Shown: positions 18,814 through 28,198 of the stretch, piece after piece
Position numbering within the stretch: position 1 is the stretch's first letter
How the letters are laid out: every line of letters begins with the position of its first letter
NCBI GenBank assembly: GCA_025927835.1
Contig: JAICKR010000001.1
Coordinates: forward strand, 1 to 64,000
Source of the DNA: Jatrophihabitans sp.
GTDB lineage: Bacteria; Actinomycetota; Actinomycetes; Mycobacteriales; Jatrophihabitantaceae
Direction of reading: 5' to 3'
Length of the DNA: 64,000 bases
The notes under the pieces: generated by a model
What the model saw: the letters and a program-made list of their open reading frames with translations, nothing else
The model's database searches: none
Told to the model about the DNA's origin: nothing
Made by a program: the position numbers and the translations under genes

Positions 18814-19069
18814 CGTCGCCGGCGATCTCGTCGATGGACTGGATGTTGTGCATGCCGAGCTCCGCGCTATGGGCCAGGACGGCCGCCTCGTCCGGAGCGT
18901 CGTACACGCAGAACGTGCGCACGTTGCCGGTGTCGTCGACGACGACGTGGCTGTGCTCCCACGTGACCGCGGGGTAGTTCGACTCGATCAACTGGCGCGA
19001 TTTGCGCCCGACCGCCGGCATCTCGGACTCACCGCAGTCGAACGCGCGCACAATCATGTACTTCGGCAT
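18785..19069 (-). CDS. DUF4242 family small protein (possible nickel-binding)
   Basis: 94 residues, ferredoxin-like alpha/beta fold of the DUF4242 family: MPKYMIVRAFDCG at the start, WEHSHVVVDDTGNVRTFCVY in the middle and an AELGMHNIQSIDEI end. The Streptomyces member SCO4226 is a nickel-binding protein. The conserved His and Cys residues here (EHSH, TFCVY) could serve as ligands, but that is by analogy. Start chosen at the ATG giving MPKYM; an ATG 12 bases upstream is possible. The 3' end overlaps the cyclase gene. Confidence 0.75.
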   Translation of the reverse strand: MPKYMIVRAFDCGESEMPAVGRKSRQLIESNYPAVTWEHSHVVVDDTGNVRTFCVYDAPDEAAVLAHSAELGMHNIQSIDEIAGDVTPADFPDA

Positions 19070-19105
19070 GTCGGAGATCATAGGTACGCCTGGCCGCAGA
19101 ACCGC

Positions 19106-21385
19106 CTAAACGCCGGCGAATTGTCGCTCTCCCTCCGCCTCGTCGCCCGGTTGCGGTGTCCACGCGTCATCGGCGGCCTCCACCGAAACCCGCGGCGTGA
19201 TCCGCTCGAGCCACTTCGGGTAGTACCAGTTCGCCGAACCGATGACGTGCATCGCGGCGGGGACGAGCACCGTGCGCAGCACGAACGCGTCGATGAACAC
19301 GCCGCTGCCCAGGCCCAGCCCGAACATCTTGATCACCCGTTGCGGGGCGGGCAGAAAGCCGCAGAACACCGCAATCATGATCAAGGCGGCCGCGGTGATG
19401 ATGCCGCCGGTCTCCGCCTGCCCGGTGCGCACTGCGCGTCCGTTGTCGCGCGTGTGCACCCATTCCTCGTGCATGCGGCTGACGAGGAACACCTGGTAGT
19501 CCATCGACAGGCCGAACAGGATCGCGAAGAACATCACCGGCAGGAAGGGCTCGATGGGCCCGCCGCCCCCGACCCCGAGCAGGTCGGCGAACCAGCCGAA
19601 CTGGAACACGGCGACCACGATGCCGAACGAGGCGCCCGCCGCGAACAGGTTCATGACTGCCGCGGTCAGCGGCACGACGAGGCTGCGGAACGCGAGCATC
19701 AGCAGCAGGAACGAGAGCCCGATGATCGCGACGAAGAACACCGGCATCTTGGACGCGAGCACCCGCGCGAAGTCGACGAACACAGCCGTCTGGCCGAACA
19801 CGTAGACGTGGTTGGCGCTGCCCTGACTGATCGCGGGCACGAAGTCGCGGCGCAGCGAGCGCACCACGTCGGAGGTCGCGGCGGCCTGCGGCGTGGTCTT
19901 CGTCTTGAACGTGACCAGCGCGAGGTCGCGCGCGATCGGGACGGGCAGCACGCTCGTCGGGTTGACGTCGGGCACCCTCCGCAGCCGCCGGGTGATGTCG
20001 GTCAGATAGCGCCGGTCGTTGGCGCCAGGTCCGTTCACGACGAGTTCGAGGGTGGAGTTGTAGCCCGGCCCGAACCCGGGCGCGGCGGCGATGAGGTCGT
20101 AGCCCTTGCGCGTGGTCGAGCCGGCCGGGTCGTTGCCCTGGTCGGCGCGGCCGAGCCGCATGGAGAAGAACGGCACGGCGAGCAGGACGATGATCCCGGC
20201 GGCCAGCGCGCCCAGCACCAACTTGTTGTGTGAGAGGAACCGGGCCCATGCCGACCACCGCGTGTGGTGCTCCTCGACGCGCACGGCCCCCGACTGCACG
20301 CCGCGGCGCAGCTTGCGCGGCAGCACCCGGTAGCCGAGCAGCGAGAGGACGGCGGGCAGCAGCGTGAGCGATGCGATCATCGTCAACGCCACCGCGATCG
20401 CGGTGCCCAGTGCGACGCCGTAGAGGAACGTCACACCGAGTGCGCACAGCCCGAGCACCGCGACGCACACCGTCGCGGCGGCGAACAGCACGGCCCGTCC
20501 GGACGTGTCGATGGCGAGCACGATCGAGTCGGCGACCGGGATGCCGCGCTGCAGGTTGCGCCGATGCCGGGTCACGATGAACAGCGCGTAGTCGACGCCG
20601 ACCCCGATCACCATCAGCTGCGCGAGCTGCGGCGCGAACGTCGCCACATTCATCGCATGGGTGAGCAGCGCGAGCAGCCCGAGCCCGCTGCCGAGCGCGG
20701 CGGCAGCGCTGAGCAGCGGCAGTGCCGCGGCGCCGACGGTACGGAACACGACCGCGAGGACGATGAGCGCCGCCGCGAAGCCGAGGATCTCCGGCGGGAT
20801 GCCCTTCTGCTCGGTCGCCAGGTTCGCGAACGCGGTGCCGGTGAATTCGTACCCGAGGCGCGCGTTGCGCAGCGGGACGAGCCGGTCGTGCACACCGACG
20901 AAGTTGTCCGTCGCGTTCTGGTTCACCTGCCACGTCATGGCCACCAGACCGACCCGGTCGTCGGTGCTGAGCAGCGGGCTGTGGCCACCGGCCGCAAGCG
21001 GCGACAGCTGCGCGCGGCCGTCGGCGCCGCACAGCACGCTCCCCCACGGCGAGCGCATCACCGTGACGTGGTCGCCGGCCGAGCACAGCCGCGCCAGCGC
21101 CGGCAGCAGCCCGCGTGGCGCACGTGCCGGATCGAGCCGGCCCTGCTTGGCGTACACGACGACGGTGCCTGCGGGTCCGGCCTGCCCGCCCTGCTGGTGC
21201 GACTTGAGCAGGTTGAGCACGGTCTGCGTCTCGGTGTGCGGCAGCGTGAAGACGTCCTTGTACGCGGCGCCGCCGGTGCCGGCGGCGACCGCCTGGATGA
21301 CGATGATGGCCGCGATCCAGCCACCGATCACGTACCAGCGGTGCCGGACCGCGAACCTGGCGAGAGTCCTCACAACGAAATGCAT
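19106..21385 (-). CDS. MMPL/RND-family transporter
   Basis: 759-residue membrane protein with the two-fold RND layout: TM helix near residue 20, a large periplasmic loop (about 45-195), a TM bundle 195-370 containing GVGVDYALFIVTRHR, a second loop (about 410-540) and TM bundle 540-735 containing FGLSMDYQVFLVSRM. The Asp-Tyr pairs in both bundles are the proton-relay motif of MMPL exporters. Such proteins move lipids or drugs across the actinobacterial envelope. No lipid-synthesis genes adjoin, so the cargo is unknown. Divergent from an MFS gene over 28 bases. Confidence 0.9.
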   Translation of the reverse strand: MHFVVRTLARFAVRHRWYVIGGWIAAIIVIQAVAAGTGGAAYKDVFTLPHTETQTVLNLLKSHQQGGQAGPAGTVVVYAKQGRLDPARAPRGLLPALARLCSAGDHVTVMRSPWGSVLCGADGRAQLSPLAAGGHSPLLSTDDRVGLVAMTWQVNQNATDNFVGVHDRLVPLRNARLGYEFTGTAFANLATEQKGIPPEILGFAAALIVLAVVFRTVGAAALPLLSAAAALGSGLGLLALLTHAMNVATFAPQLAQLMVIGVGVDYALFIVTRHRRNLQRGIPVADSIVLAIDTSGRAVLFAAATVCVAVLGLCALGVTFLYGVALGTAIAVALTMIASLTLLPAVLSLLGYRVLPRKLRRGVQSGAVRVEEHHTRWSAWARFLSHNKLVLGALAAGIIVLLAVPFFSMRLGRADQGNDPAGSTTRKGYDLIAAAPGFGPGYNSTLELVVNGPGANDRRYLTDITRRLRRVPDVNPTSVLPVPIARDLALVTFKTKTTPQAAATSDVVRSLRRDFVPAISQGSANHVYVFGQTAVFVDFARVLASKMPVFFVAIIGLSFLLLMLAFRSLVVPLTAAVMNLFAAGASFGIVVAVFQFGWFADLLGVGGGGPIEPFLPVMFFAILFGLSMDYQVFLVSRMHEEWVHTRDNGRAVRTGQAETGGIITAAALIMIAVFCGFLPAPQRVIKMFGLGLGSGVFIDAFVLRTVLVPAAMHVIGSANWYYPKWLERITPRVSVEAADDAWTPQPGDEAEGERQFAGV

Positions 21386-21413
21386 GATCCCCGACGTCAG
21401 TAGGGTCGTGCCA

Positions 21414-22619
21414 GTGACGGGTCAGCGGACGGCGCCGGAGACGCGGGAGACGCGGGAGACTCAGCGCGTCCGGCGTGCCACTGTCGCGGTCGCGGTCACC
21501 TTCTTCGTCCACGGCATGCTGTTCGCGTCCTGGACGGCGCACATCCCGCACGTGAAGGCGCATCTCGCCATCAACGACGGCGCCCTCGGTCTCGCGCTGC
21601 TGGCCACCCCGATCGGCTCGTCCGCCGCGATGTGGGTCGCCGCCTACCTGCTGCCGCGGGTCGGCAGTGCGCCGGTGCTGCGGGTCGCGCTGGTCGGCTA
21701 TTGCGCCGCCGGCCCGTTCGTCGGGTTCGCCGGTTCGATGCCCGCCTTCGCGGTCGCGTTGTTCTTCTGGGGCGCGTTCATGGGTGCGCTCGACACGTCG
21801 ATGAACACCCAGGCGCTCACCGTCGAGGTGGTCCGGCGCCGCCCGCTGATGAACGGCATGCACGCAGCATGGGGCGTCGGCGCGTTCGCCGGCGGCGGCA
21901 TCGGCTCGCTCGGCGTGGCGCTCGATCTCAGCCTCGGCCGGCAGCTGCTGATCCTCGGCGGCACCGTCGTCCTGGTGGTCGGCTGGCTGTCGCTGTCCCT
22001 CCTACCCGACCCGGCGCGCGACACCAGCCCCCGCACCGGCCGCGGCCTGCGCGGCATCCCGGCGCCGCTGGTGCTGCTCGGCGTGGTCGCGTTCGCGTCG
22101 ATGCTGTGCGAGGGTGCGGCCGCCGACTGGTCGGGCGTCTACCTGCACGACTCGCTCGGCGGCGCTCGCGCGGTCAGCGGCATCGGGTTCACCGGTTTCG
22201 CGCTCGCGATGGTGCTGGTGCGCTTCTTCGGCAACCGGTTGCTGGCCCGCCATCCCGCCGACGTGCTGCTGCCGGTGCTCGCCGGCGTCACCTGCGTCGG
22301 GTTCTCCATCGCGCTGGTCGTCGACTCGGTGCCGGCGGGCATCGTCGGGTTCTTCCTGCTCGGTCTCGGTGTCGGCACGGTCGTCCCGACCGCGTTCAGC
22401 GCCGCCGGCCGGCTGCCCGGTGTGCATCCCGGCGTCGGCGTCGCGACCGTGTCCGGGCTGGGTACTGCCGGTTTCGTACTCGGCCCGCCGGTCATCGGCC
22501 AGGTTGCGAACGCCACGTCGCTGCCGGTCGCACTCGGCCTGGTGCCGGTGCTGCTCGCGCTGATCACGGTGGCGACGCGGCGCGTGACGGTTCTGCACCA
22601 GCCGCTCCCTGCCGCGTAG
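21414..22619 (+). CDS. Major facilitator superfamily transporter
   Basis: 401 residues with about 12 hydrophobic helices. FFVHGMLFASWTAHIPHVK in TM1 and ALDTSMNTQALTVE after TM4 resemble the small FucP/YbjJ-like MFS group found across actinomycetes. GTG start chosen to give MTGQRTAPE; the frame is open much further upstream, but that part lies inside the divergent MMPL gene. Substrate cannot be predicted. Confidence 0.85.
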   Translation: MTGQRTAPETRETRETQRVRRATVAVAVTFFVHGMLFASWTAHIPHVKAHLAINDGALGLALLATPIGSSAAMWVAAYLLPRVGSAPVLRVALVGYCAAGPFVGFAGSMPAFAVALFFWGAFMGALDTSMNTQALTVEVVRRRPLMNGMHAAWGVGAFAGGGIGSLGVALDLSLGRQLLILGGTVVLVVGWLSLSLLPDPARDTSPRTGRGLRGIPAPLVLLGVVAFASMLCEGAAADWSGVYLHDSLGGARAVSGIGFTGFALAMVLVRFFGNRLLARHPADVLLPVLAGVTCVGFSIALVVDSVPAGIVGFFLLGLGVGTVVPTAFSAAGRLPGVHPGVGVATVSGLGTAGFVLGPPVIGQVANATSLPVALGLVPVLLALITVATRRVTVLHQPLPAA

Positions 22620-22634
22620 ACACGGCCCGATACC

Positions 22635-23195
22635 GTGCCGGATGTGCCCCGGCTGATCGTGCTCAACGGACCGCCCGCGATCGGCAAGACCACGCTCGCC
22701 CGCCGCTACGCGAACGACCACGCGCTCGCGCTGGCGCTCGACATCGACAGCGTGCGGCGGCTGCTCGGGCGGTGGCGGGACGACCCGGCGCGCGCCGGCC
22801 TGCTCGCCCGCACGATGACCCTCACGCTGGCCCGGGTGCATCTCGGCAGCGGCTACGATGTCGTACTGCCGCAGTTCCTGGGTCGGGTCGAGTTCCTGCA
22901 GGAGGCCGAGAAGGTCGCCAAGGAGGCCGGGTCGAGTTTTCACGAGTTCGTGCTGATGAGCGATCGCGACGACGTCGTGCGCCGGTTCAACGAGCGGACC
23001 GCGACATCCCGCGACCCCGCGCACGTCGAGGCCGGCGAGCTCGTCGCGAAGCTCGGCGGGGACGAGACGCTGTTCGCGATGTACGACCGGCTGCTGCTGA
23101 TGATCTCTGCCAGGCCGCAGACGCAGGTCGTGCAGTGCCCGGAAGGCGGGGTGGACGAGGTGTACAAGCTGCTGCTGGCGAAGCTGCGCGCCTGA
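22635..23195 (+). CDS. P-loop kinase-like ATPase
   Basis: 186 residues, a small nucleotide kinase fold: Walker A GPPAIGKTT near residue 11, ALDIDSVRRLLG as the substrate-acid segment, a VVLPQFLGRVEF strand and a SDRDDVVRRFNERT lid-like helix. It resembles AAA/chloramphenicol-phosphotransferase-like or gluconate-kinase-like proteins annotated as AAA family ATPase. GTG start 15 bases after the MFS stop, so co-transcription is likely. Substrate unknown. Confidence 0.75.
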   Translation: MPDVPRLIVLNGPPAIGKTTLARRYANDHALALALDIDSVRRLLGRWRDDPARAGLLARTMTLTLARVHLGSGYDVVLPQFLGRVEFLQEAEKVAKEAGSSFHEFVLMSDRDDVVRRFNERTATSRDPAHVEAGELVAKLGGDETLFAMYDRLLLMISARPQTQVVQCPEGGVDEVYKLLLAKLRA

Positions 23196-23235
23196 CCGGC
23201 GCTTGATCGCCGCGCCGGATGGGCAGGCTTTCGGG

Positions 23236-23985
23236 GTGACCGATTCGGGCAGCTTCCGGCGCGACACGAACTACCTCACCACCCGCATCACCGTGCCCGC
23301 GATGGTTGACATCCCCACCGGGCAGGTGGTCACCAACGACTTCGCGCAGATCACCCTGGACCTGTCGACCGAGTGGCGCGCCTACCATCGCAAGGGCGCG
23401 CCGGAGCTGTATCCCGAGCGGTTGCGCGACGAGATCGACGCGGTGGCCGCGATCGTGTACGAGGACGTCAACAACGGCGTGTACGAATGTGGCTTCGCGA
23501 GCAGTCAGGCCGCGTACGAGCAGGCGTATCGGACGTTGTTCGATCGCCTCGACTGGCTCTCCGACCGGCTCGCCCGCCGTCGCTACCTGGTCGGCGACAC
23601 GATCAGCGAGGCCGACGTTCGGCTGTTCACCACGCTGGTCCGCTTCGACGCCGTCTACCACGGACACTTCAAGTGCAACCGGAACAAGCTCAGCGAGCTA
23701 CCGGTGTTGTGGGCGTACGCGCGCGACCTCTTCCAGACTCCGGGATTCGGCGACACCATCGACTTCGTGCACATCAAGCGGCACTACTACGAGGTGCACG
23801 ACACGATCAACCCGTCCGGCATCGTCCCGCTCGGCCCGGACCTGCGTGGCTGGCTGAGCCCGCACGGGCGGCAGGCGCTCGGCGGCCGCCCATTGGGCGC
23901 CGGCACTCCCCCGCCGCCGCCGCGGCCCGACGAGGTCGTGCCGGCCGCGCACGGCCCCCGGCGTGAGCAGCGCCGCGCCGCTTAG
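23236..23985 (+). CDS. Glutathionyl-hydroquinone reductase homologue with internal deletion of the catalytic segment
   Basis: 249 residues against about 320 for the Xi-class GST family (E. coli YqjG). Residues 1-16 (SGSFRRDTNYLTTRIT) match the family N-terminus, and from VPAMVDIPTGQVVTNDF onward the match continues through VNNGVYECGFASSQ, RRRYLVGDTISEADVRL, RFDAVYHGHFKCN and INPSGIVPLGP. The roughly 80-90 residues normally between, including the CPWA active-site cysteine, are absent without a frameshift. The tail after SPHGRQ is Pro-rich. The product cannot do the usual glutathionyl/thiol reduction. It may be a decayed gene or a repurposed scaffold. Start GTG at MTDSGSF. Its stop overlaps the convergent gene by 4 bases. 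Confidence 0.75.
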   Translation: MTDSGSFRRDTNYLTTRITVPAMVDIPTGQVVTNDFAQITLDLSTEWRAYHRKGAPELYPERLRDEIDAVAAIVYEDVNNGVYECGFASSQAAYEQAYRTLFDRLDWLSDRLARRRYLVGDTISEADVRLFTTLVRFDAVYHGHFKCNRNKLSELPVLWAYARDLFQTPGFGDTIDFVHIKRHYYEVHDTINPSGIVPLGPDLRGWLSPHGRQALGGRPLGAGTPPPPPRPDEVVPAAHGPRREQRRAA

Positions 23986-24923
23986 GCCGGCTCTCCCGCC
24001 CAGGCCAACACCCGCAGCGCGCGCAGTGTGTTCCATCTGCTCGGCTTGCCGTCGCCGTCCTCGATGACGAAGTGCACCGCGCCGGGATGTGTCTTCTCCA
24101 GTAGCCAGCTGCCGTCGGGCTGCCGCTTCGAACGCACCAGTTCGAGCGCCTCGTCGAGCCGCAGGTCGGGCCGGTCACCGGCGGCGCGGAAGTAGTCGAG
24201 CGCCCACAGCACGTCGTAGTGCCACCACGTCGGGAATGCGAACCGCAGGAAGTCGGGATCGACCACTTCGCCGGTGCTCGCCCGGCGGTGCAGGCGCCGC
24301 TCCAGCAAGTACTCCTCGCCGCGCCGCCGCGCAGCGAGCGACTGTGCCGAGCCACCGGTCGCGCGCTCGTACTCGAGCAGCCCGTCCAGCACGCACAGGG
24401 TCGTGTTGAACGACGAGCGCACCGAACCGTTCTCCGCCTCGCAGTTCCAGCCGCCGTCGTCGAGCTGCTCGCCGAGCAGTCTCGTGACGATGGCGCCGAC
24501 GTCGACGCCGAAGTAGGCGCCCACCGCGACCGTCCGCCCGTTGATGCACGGCTCGACCTCACCGGCGAAGAACGGCTGGCCGGCGTGCTCCCACCGGCAG
24601 TTCTTGTCCACCAGCTCGATAGCCTCGCGGACCGGCGCCGCGCTCGGGTCGACCCCGAAGTCGCGCAGCAGCGTCAGCGACGGGAACGTCGAGGTCCACG
24701 GCTGGCCGGCGGAGAAATCGCCGCGGAAGTCGCCGGGGAAGCAAGCGCCGCCCGCCCACTGGCCGTCCGGGTCGCGCGCGGCGAGCAGTCGCGCACCCCA
24801 GCCCTCCCCGGCCACCCAGGCCCGCTCGGCCGCCACCTCGTCGGGCGGTGCGCCGGTGAGGTCGCGCATCACCTGCCAGCGCAGCGCCGGATCCGAGTCG
24901 AGCAGCCAGTCGGTGACGATCAC
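23982..24923 (-). CDS. Terpenoid-cyclase/prenyltransferase-fold protein (squalene-cyclase-like repeats)
   Basis: 313 residues with alpha/alpha-barrel repeats related to squalene cyclases and prenyltransferases: LGEQLDDGGWNCEAENGSVRSS, RQPDGSWLLEKTHPG and similar QxDGGW-like turns. It lacks the DXDD protonation motif of squalene-hopene cyclases, so it is probably a member of the widespread uncharacterised group rather than a true cyclase. GTG start chosen to give MIVTDWLLDSDPALRWQ, the usual family beginning. It diverges from ephD across about 85 bases. Function unknown. Confidence 0.75.
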   Translation of the reverse strand: MIVTDWLLDSDPALRWQVMRDLTGAPPDEVAAERAWVAGEGWGARLLAARDPDGQWAGGACFPGDFRGDFSAGQPWTSTFPSLTLLRDFGVDPSAAPVREAIELVDKNCRWEHAGQPFFAGEVEPCINGRTVAVGAYFGVDVGAIVTRLLGEQLDDGGWNCEAENGSVRSSFNTTLCVLDGLLEYERATGGSAQSLAARRRGEEYLLERRLHRRASTGEVVDPDFLRFAFPTWWHYDVLWALDYFRAAGDRPDLRLDEALELVRSKRQPDGSWLLEKTHPGAVHFVIEDGDGKPSRWNTLRALRVLAWAGEPA

Positions 24924-25008
24924 GAGGACACGTATACACCGCCCCCGTGACATGCCGCCGCAGTACATGAGACGATGTGTCGCGGATACTTCGGACGGGA
25001 GTGAGTCG

Positions 25009-26754
25009 ATGACCGCAACACCGCGCCTCGTGCCGTCGACAGACGGTGTGCGGCTCGCCGTGTACGAGTCCGGCAACCCGGACGGGCCGACGATCGTCGC
25101 GATCCACGGCTACCCGGACAACCACACGGTGTGGGACGGCGTGGCCGACCTGCTCGGCGCCGACTACCGCGTCGTGACCTACGACGTGCGCGGCGCCGGC
25201 GAGTCGGACAAGCCCGGTGCACGCAGCGCATACCGGCTGCGCCAGCTCGTCGACGACTTTGCCGCGGTGCTCGACGCCGTGAGCCCGGCCGATCCGGTGC
25301 ATGTGCTCGCGCACGACTGGGGCTCGATGCAGACCTGGCCCGCGGTCACCGATCCGGCGCTCGCCGGTCGGGTCGCGTCGTTCACCTCGATCTCCGGCCC
25401 GTCGCTGGACTACGTCGGGGCCTGGATGCAGCGCGCGTACCGGCATCCGCGTGCGGCGCTGCGCCAGCTCGCGCACTCGTACTACATGTTCCTGTTCCAG
25501 ATCCCCGGCTTACCCGAGGCAGCCGCGCGTGCCGGCGTCATCGACCGCGGTGCACGCAACGGCGGCCGTCGCTGGCGCAGTGCGTTGGCGGCGAGTGGCA
25601 ATCCGGTGCGCAGCGAGGCCGACCAGGTCAACGGCATCTCGCTCTACCGCGCGAACATGCTCAACCGGATGTCCGGGCCGCGGCCGCGGCCGGCGACGAT
25701 GCCGGTGCAGGTGATCGTCCCGATGCACGACCCGTATGCCACGCCGGAGTTGGTCGTCGCGGTGGCACAGCCGTGGGTGGCCGACCTGACCGTGAACCGC
25801 ATCGCCGGCGGCCACTGGGTCGTCAGCGAGCGGCCGGACGTCATCGCGCGGCTCACCCGCGAGTTCGTCGCGCGACCCGCCGGCGTGTCCGAACCGATCG
25901 CCCACGGTGAGTTCGGCGGCCGGCTCGCGGTCGTGACTGGCGGCGCGCGCGGTATCGGGCGGGCCACTGCACTCGAGTTCGCGCGCCGCGGCGCGAACGT
26001 CGTGGTGGCCGACGTCAACGACGTGGCCGCGAAGGAAGCCGTCGGCGAGTTGCAGGAGCTGGGCGTACAGGCGTGGGCGATGCACCTCGACGTGTCCGAC
26101 GGCGCGGCTTGGGAGGAGTTCGCGACGCGGGTGCGCGACAAGCACGGTGTGCCCGACGTCGTGGTCAACAACGCCGGCATCGGCATGGGCGGCCCGTTCC
26201 TGGCCACCTCGGTCGACGATTGGGAACGCATCCTCGGCGTCAACGTGTGGGGCGTCATCCACGGCTGCCGGCTGTTCGCGCGGCAGATGGCCGAACGCGG
26301 CAGCGGCGGGCACATCGTCAACATCTCGTCCTCGGCGGCATTCGCGCCATCGGTGCTGCTGCCTGCGTACGCCACGACGAAGGCCGCCGTGCTCATGCTG
26401 TCCGAGTGCCTGCGCGCCGAGCTCGAGCGCGAGGACATCGGGGTCACCGCGGTCTGCCCCGGCGTCATCAACACCGACATCACCCGCACGACGGTGCATG
26501 TCGGCGCGGACGCGGAGACCTCGCAGCGGATGCGTGAGTTGTCGGTGGCCGCGTTCGAGCGGCGCGGTTACGGCCCCGAGAAGGTCGCCGCCCAGATCGC
26601 GGACGCGGTGCGCGCCAACAAGCCGATCGCGGTGATCACGCCTGAGGCCAAGGCGATGCGCGCGATCAACCGGTTCGCTCCCGCGGTGAGCCGGCGGCTC
26701 GCCAAGATCGACCCGAACCGGCTACAGCCCGACCGCCTGCTCAAGCGCGGCTAG
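25009..26754 (+). CDS. ephD: EphD-type fusion: alpha/beta-hydrolase plus short-chain dehydrogenase
   Basis: 581 residues. The N-terminal alpha/beta-hydrolase (about 1-295) has the oxyanion HGYP, nucleophile Asp in LAHDWGSMQ and a late GGHWVVSERP His. The C-terminal SDR (about 303-581) has VTGGARGIGRATA, VVNNAGIGMGG and YATTK catalytic Tyr/Lys. This is the architecture of mycobacterial EphD (Rv2214c), an epoxide hydrolase implicated in mycolate metabolism. The ATG follows a GGGAGTGA ribosome-binding site. The end overlaps the convergent acyltransferase gene by 33 bases. Whether the substrate is a fatty or terpenoid epoxide is not evident. Confidence 0.85.
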   Translation: MTATPRLVPSTDGVRLAVYESGNPDGPTIVAIHGYPDNHTVWDGVADLLGADYRVVTYDVRGAGESDKPGARSAYRLRQLVDDFAAVLDAVSPADPVHVLAHDWGSMQTWPAVTDPALAGRVASFTSISGPSLDYVGAWMQRAYRHPRAALRQLAHSYYMFLFQIPGLPEAAARAGVIDRGARNGGRRWRSALAASGNPVRSEADQVNGISLYRANMLNRMSGPRPRPATMPVQVIVPMHDPYATPELVVAVAQPWVADLTVNRIAGGHWVVSERPDVIARLTREFVARPAGVSEPIAHGEFGGRLAVVTGGARGIGRATALEFARRGANVVVADVNDVAAKEAVGELQELGVQAWAMHLDVSDGAAWEEFATRVRDKHGVPDVVVNNAGIGMGGPFLATSVDDWERILGVNVWGVIHGCRLFARQMAERGSGGHIVNISSSAAFAPSVLLPAYATTKAAVLMLSECLRAELEREDIGVTAVCPGVINTDITRTTVHVGADAETSQRMRELSVAAFERRGYGPEKVAAQIADAVRANKPIAVITPEAKAMRAINRFAPAVSRRLAKIDPNRLQPDRLLKRG

Positions 26755-28098
26755 CTCCTCGTCGAGATAGCCGAGCAGGCGCTGCAGGTGCGGCACGGTG
26801 CGCCGGCACCCGGTGAGCCCGAACGCGACCCCGTCGGAGTAGCTCGTGCAGGTGATGTTGAGCGCCTGGCCGTCGAGCGGGATGGACAGCGGGTACAACC
26901 CGTCCAGCCGCGCGCCGTTCCAGTACAGCGGCTCGCGCGGGCCGGGCACGTTGGAGATCACCAGGTTGAACGGCGGGCGCAGCGTGCCGGTGAGGCCGAG
27001 CACGGGGTACAGCGCGAGCGGGCTGAGGCCGACTGCACTCATCGCCAGGATCTGCATCGGTGACATCGAGCCGAGGAAGTCCTTGCCGTCCTGCATCGAC
27101 CGATGCACGGCCTCCAGCCGCACACCGGCGTCGGCCTGATCGGTGCCGAGGTTGCACATGACCGCGCCGACCGCATTTCCGCCGCCGTCGCCCGCGCCGG
27201 CCTCGGCACTGTGCAGTGACACCGGCACCATGGCGATCAGTGGTGCATCGGGCAACGCGTCCATGCTGAGCAGGTAGCTGCGCAAGGCGCCCGCGCACAT
27301 CGCGAGCACGACGTCGTTGAGCGTGGCGTCGCTGGCCTTGCCCACGCCCTTGATGCGGTCGATCGGCCAGGACTGCGCGGCGAAGCGGCGAGCGCCGGTG
27401 ATCGGGACGTTGAGCATCGACTTGGGTGCGTTCAGCGACATCGCACCCCCCTGCTCGCGCAGCGCGCGATTGATCGTCTGCGCGAGCGCAGGCCCGAGCC
27501 CGACGATGTCGCCGAGCCGCTTGAGTGCCAGCTGCGCCGGGTTCGGATGCGTCCCTTCGGGCTTCTCGCGGGGTTCCGAGGCACGCGGCGCCCACGGCGC
27601 CGGCATCCCCCGCTCGTCAGCGTCGGAACTCATCATCCGCGACAGCAGCCGCAGCGCGGAGACGCCGTCCACCAGCGAGTGGTGCACCTTGAAGTAGGCG
27701 GCGTAGCGGCCGTCCTCGAGGCCCTCGATCAGGTGCATCTCCCAGAGCGGGCGGTGCCGGTCGAGCAGCGTGGAGTGCAGGCGCGAGCACAGCGCGAGCA
27801 GTTCGAGGACGCGGCCGGGATGCGGCAGCGCGTTGCGACGCACGTGATGTTCGAGGTCGAACATCTTGTCGACGTCCCAACCCCACTGGCCCAACGACGT
27901 GATCGAGCGCCGCGGCCGCTTCTGGAACAGCGGCGCCACCTCGTCCTGAGCGATGGCGTCGTCGAACATCTCGCGGACATCGATCGCGGTGGCCCCGTCC
28001 GGTGGCTGGAACAGCTGCAGGCTGCCGACGTGCATCGGGTGCTCGCGGGTCTCACCGAGCAGGAACAGCGAGTCCGTCGGCGGCATCGGCAGCAACAT
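26722..28098 (-). CDS. Wax ester synthase/diacylglycerol acyltransferase (WS/DGAT)
   Basis: 458 residues, standard length for bacterial WS/DGAT, which make triacylglycerols or wax esters as storage lipid. The catalytic HHSLVDG (HHxxxDG) lies near residue 135, PLWEMHLIEG precedes it, and the C-terminal NLVISNVPGPREPLYWNGA is diagnostic. Start at the ATG giving MLLPMPPTDSLFLL. Overlaps ephD at the 3' end and faces the antitoxin gene across about 100 bases. Mycobacteria carry many paralogues; which one this matches cannot be said. Confidence 0.92.
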   Translation of the reverse strand: MLLPMPPTDSLFLLGETREHPMHVGSLQLFQPPDGATAIDVREMFDDAIAQDEVAPLFQKRPRRSITSLGQWGWDVDKMFDLEHHVRRNALPHPGRVLELLALCSRLHSTLLDRHRPLWEMHLIEGLEDGRYAAYFKVHHSLVDGVSALRLLSRMMSSDADERGMPAPWAPRASEPREKPEGTHPNPAQLALKRLGDIVGLGPALAQTINRALREQGGAMSLNAPKSMLNVPITGARRFAAQSWPIDRIKGVGKASDATLNDVVLAMCAGALRSYLLSMDALPDAPLIAMVPVSLHSAEAGAGDGGGNAVGAVMCNLGTDQADAGVRLEAVHRSMQDGKDFLGSMSPMQILAMSAVGLSPLALYPVLGLTGTLRPPFNLVISNVPGPREPLYWNGARLDGLYPLSIPLDGQALNITCTSYSDGVAFGLTGCRRTVPHLQRLLGYLDEELAALEQAVGL

Positions 28099-28198
28099 GT
28101 GCAGAGTCTTCCACCCTCGCACTGGACCATCACCGGAAAGCGTGGTTACGTCGGATTCGCCGGGAACGGCTGGGACGCGTTGGAAAGGCGGTGCGCAC

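Noticed and set aside
20661-21413. Upstream extension of the MFS transporter frame
   Set aside because: It lies on the strand opposite the MMPL gene and lacks membrane segments; the GTG at 21414 gives a 401-residue protein of normal MFS length.
19167-21863. Very long (about 900-codon) minus-strand open frame overlapping the MMPL gene
   Set aside because: Reads as Arg/Pro-rich low-complexity sequence, whereas the alternative frame gives a complete RND transporter with both TM bundles.
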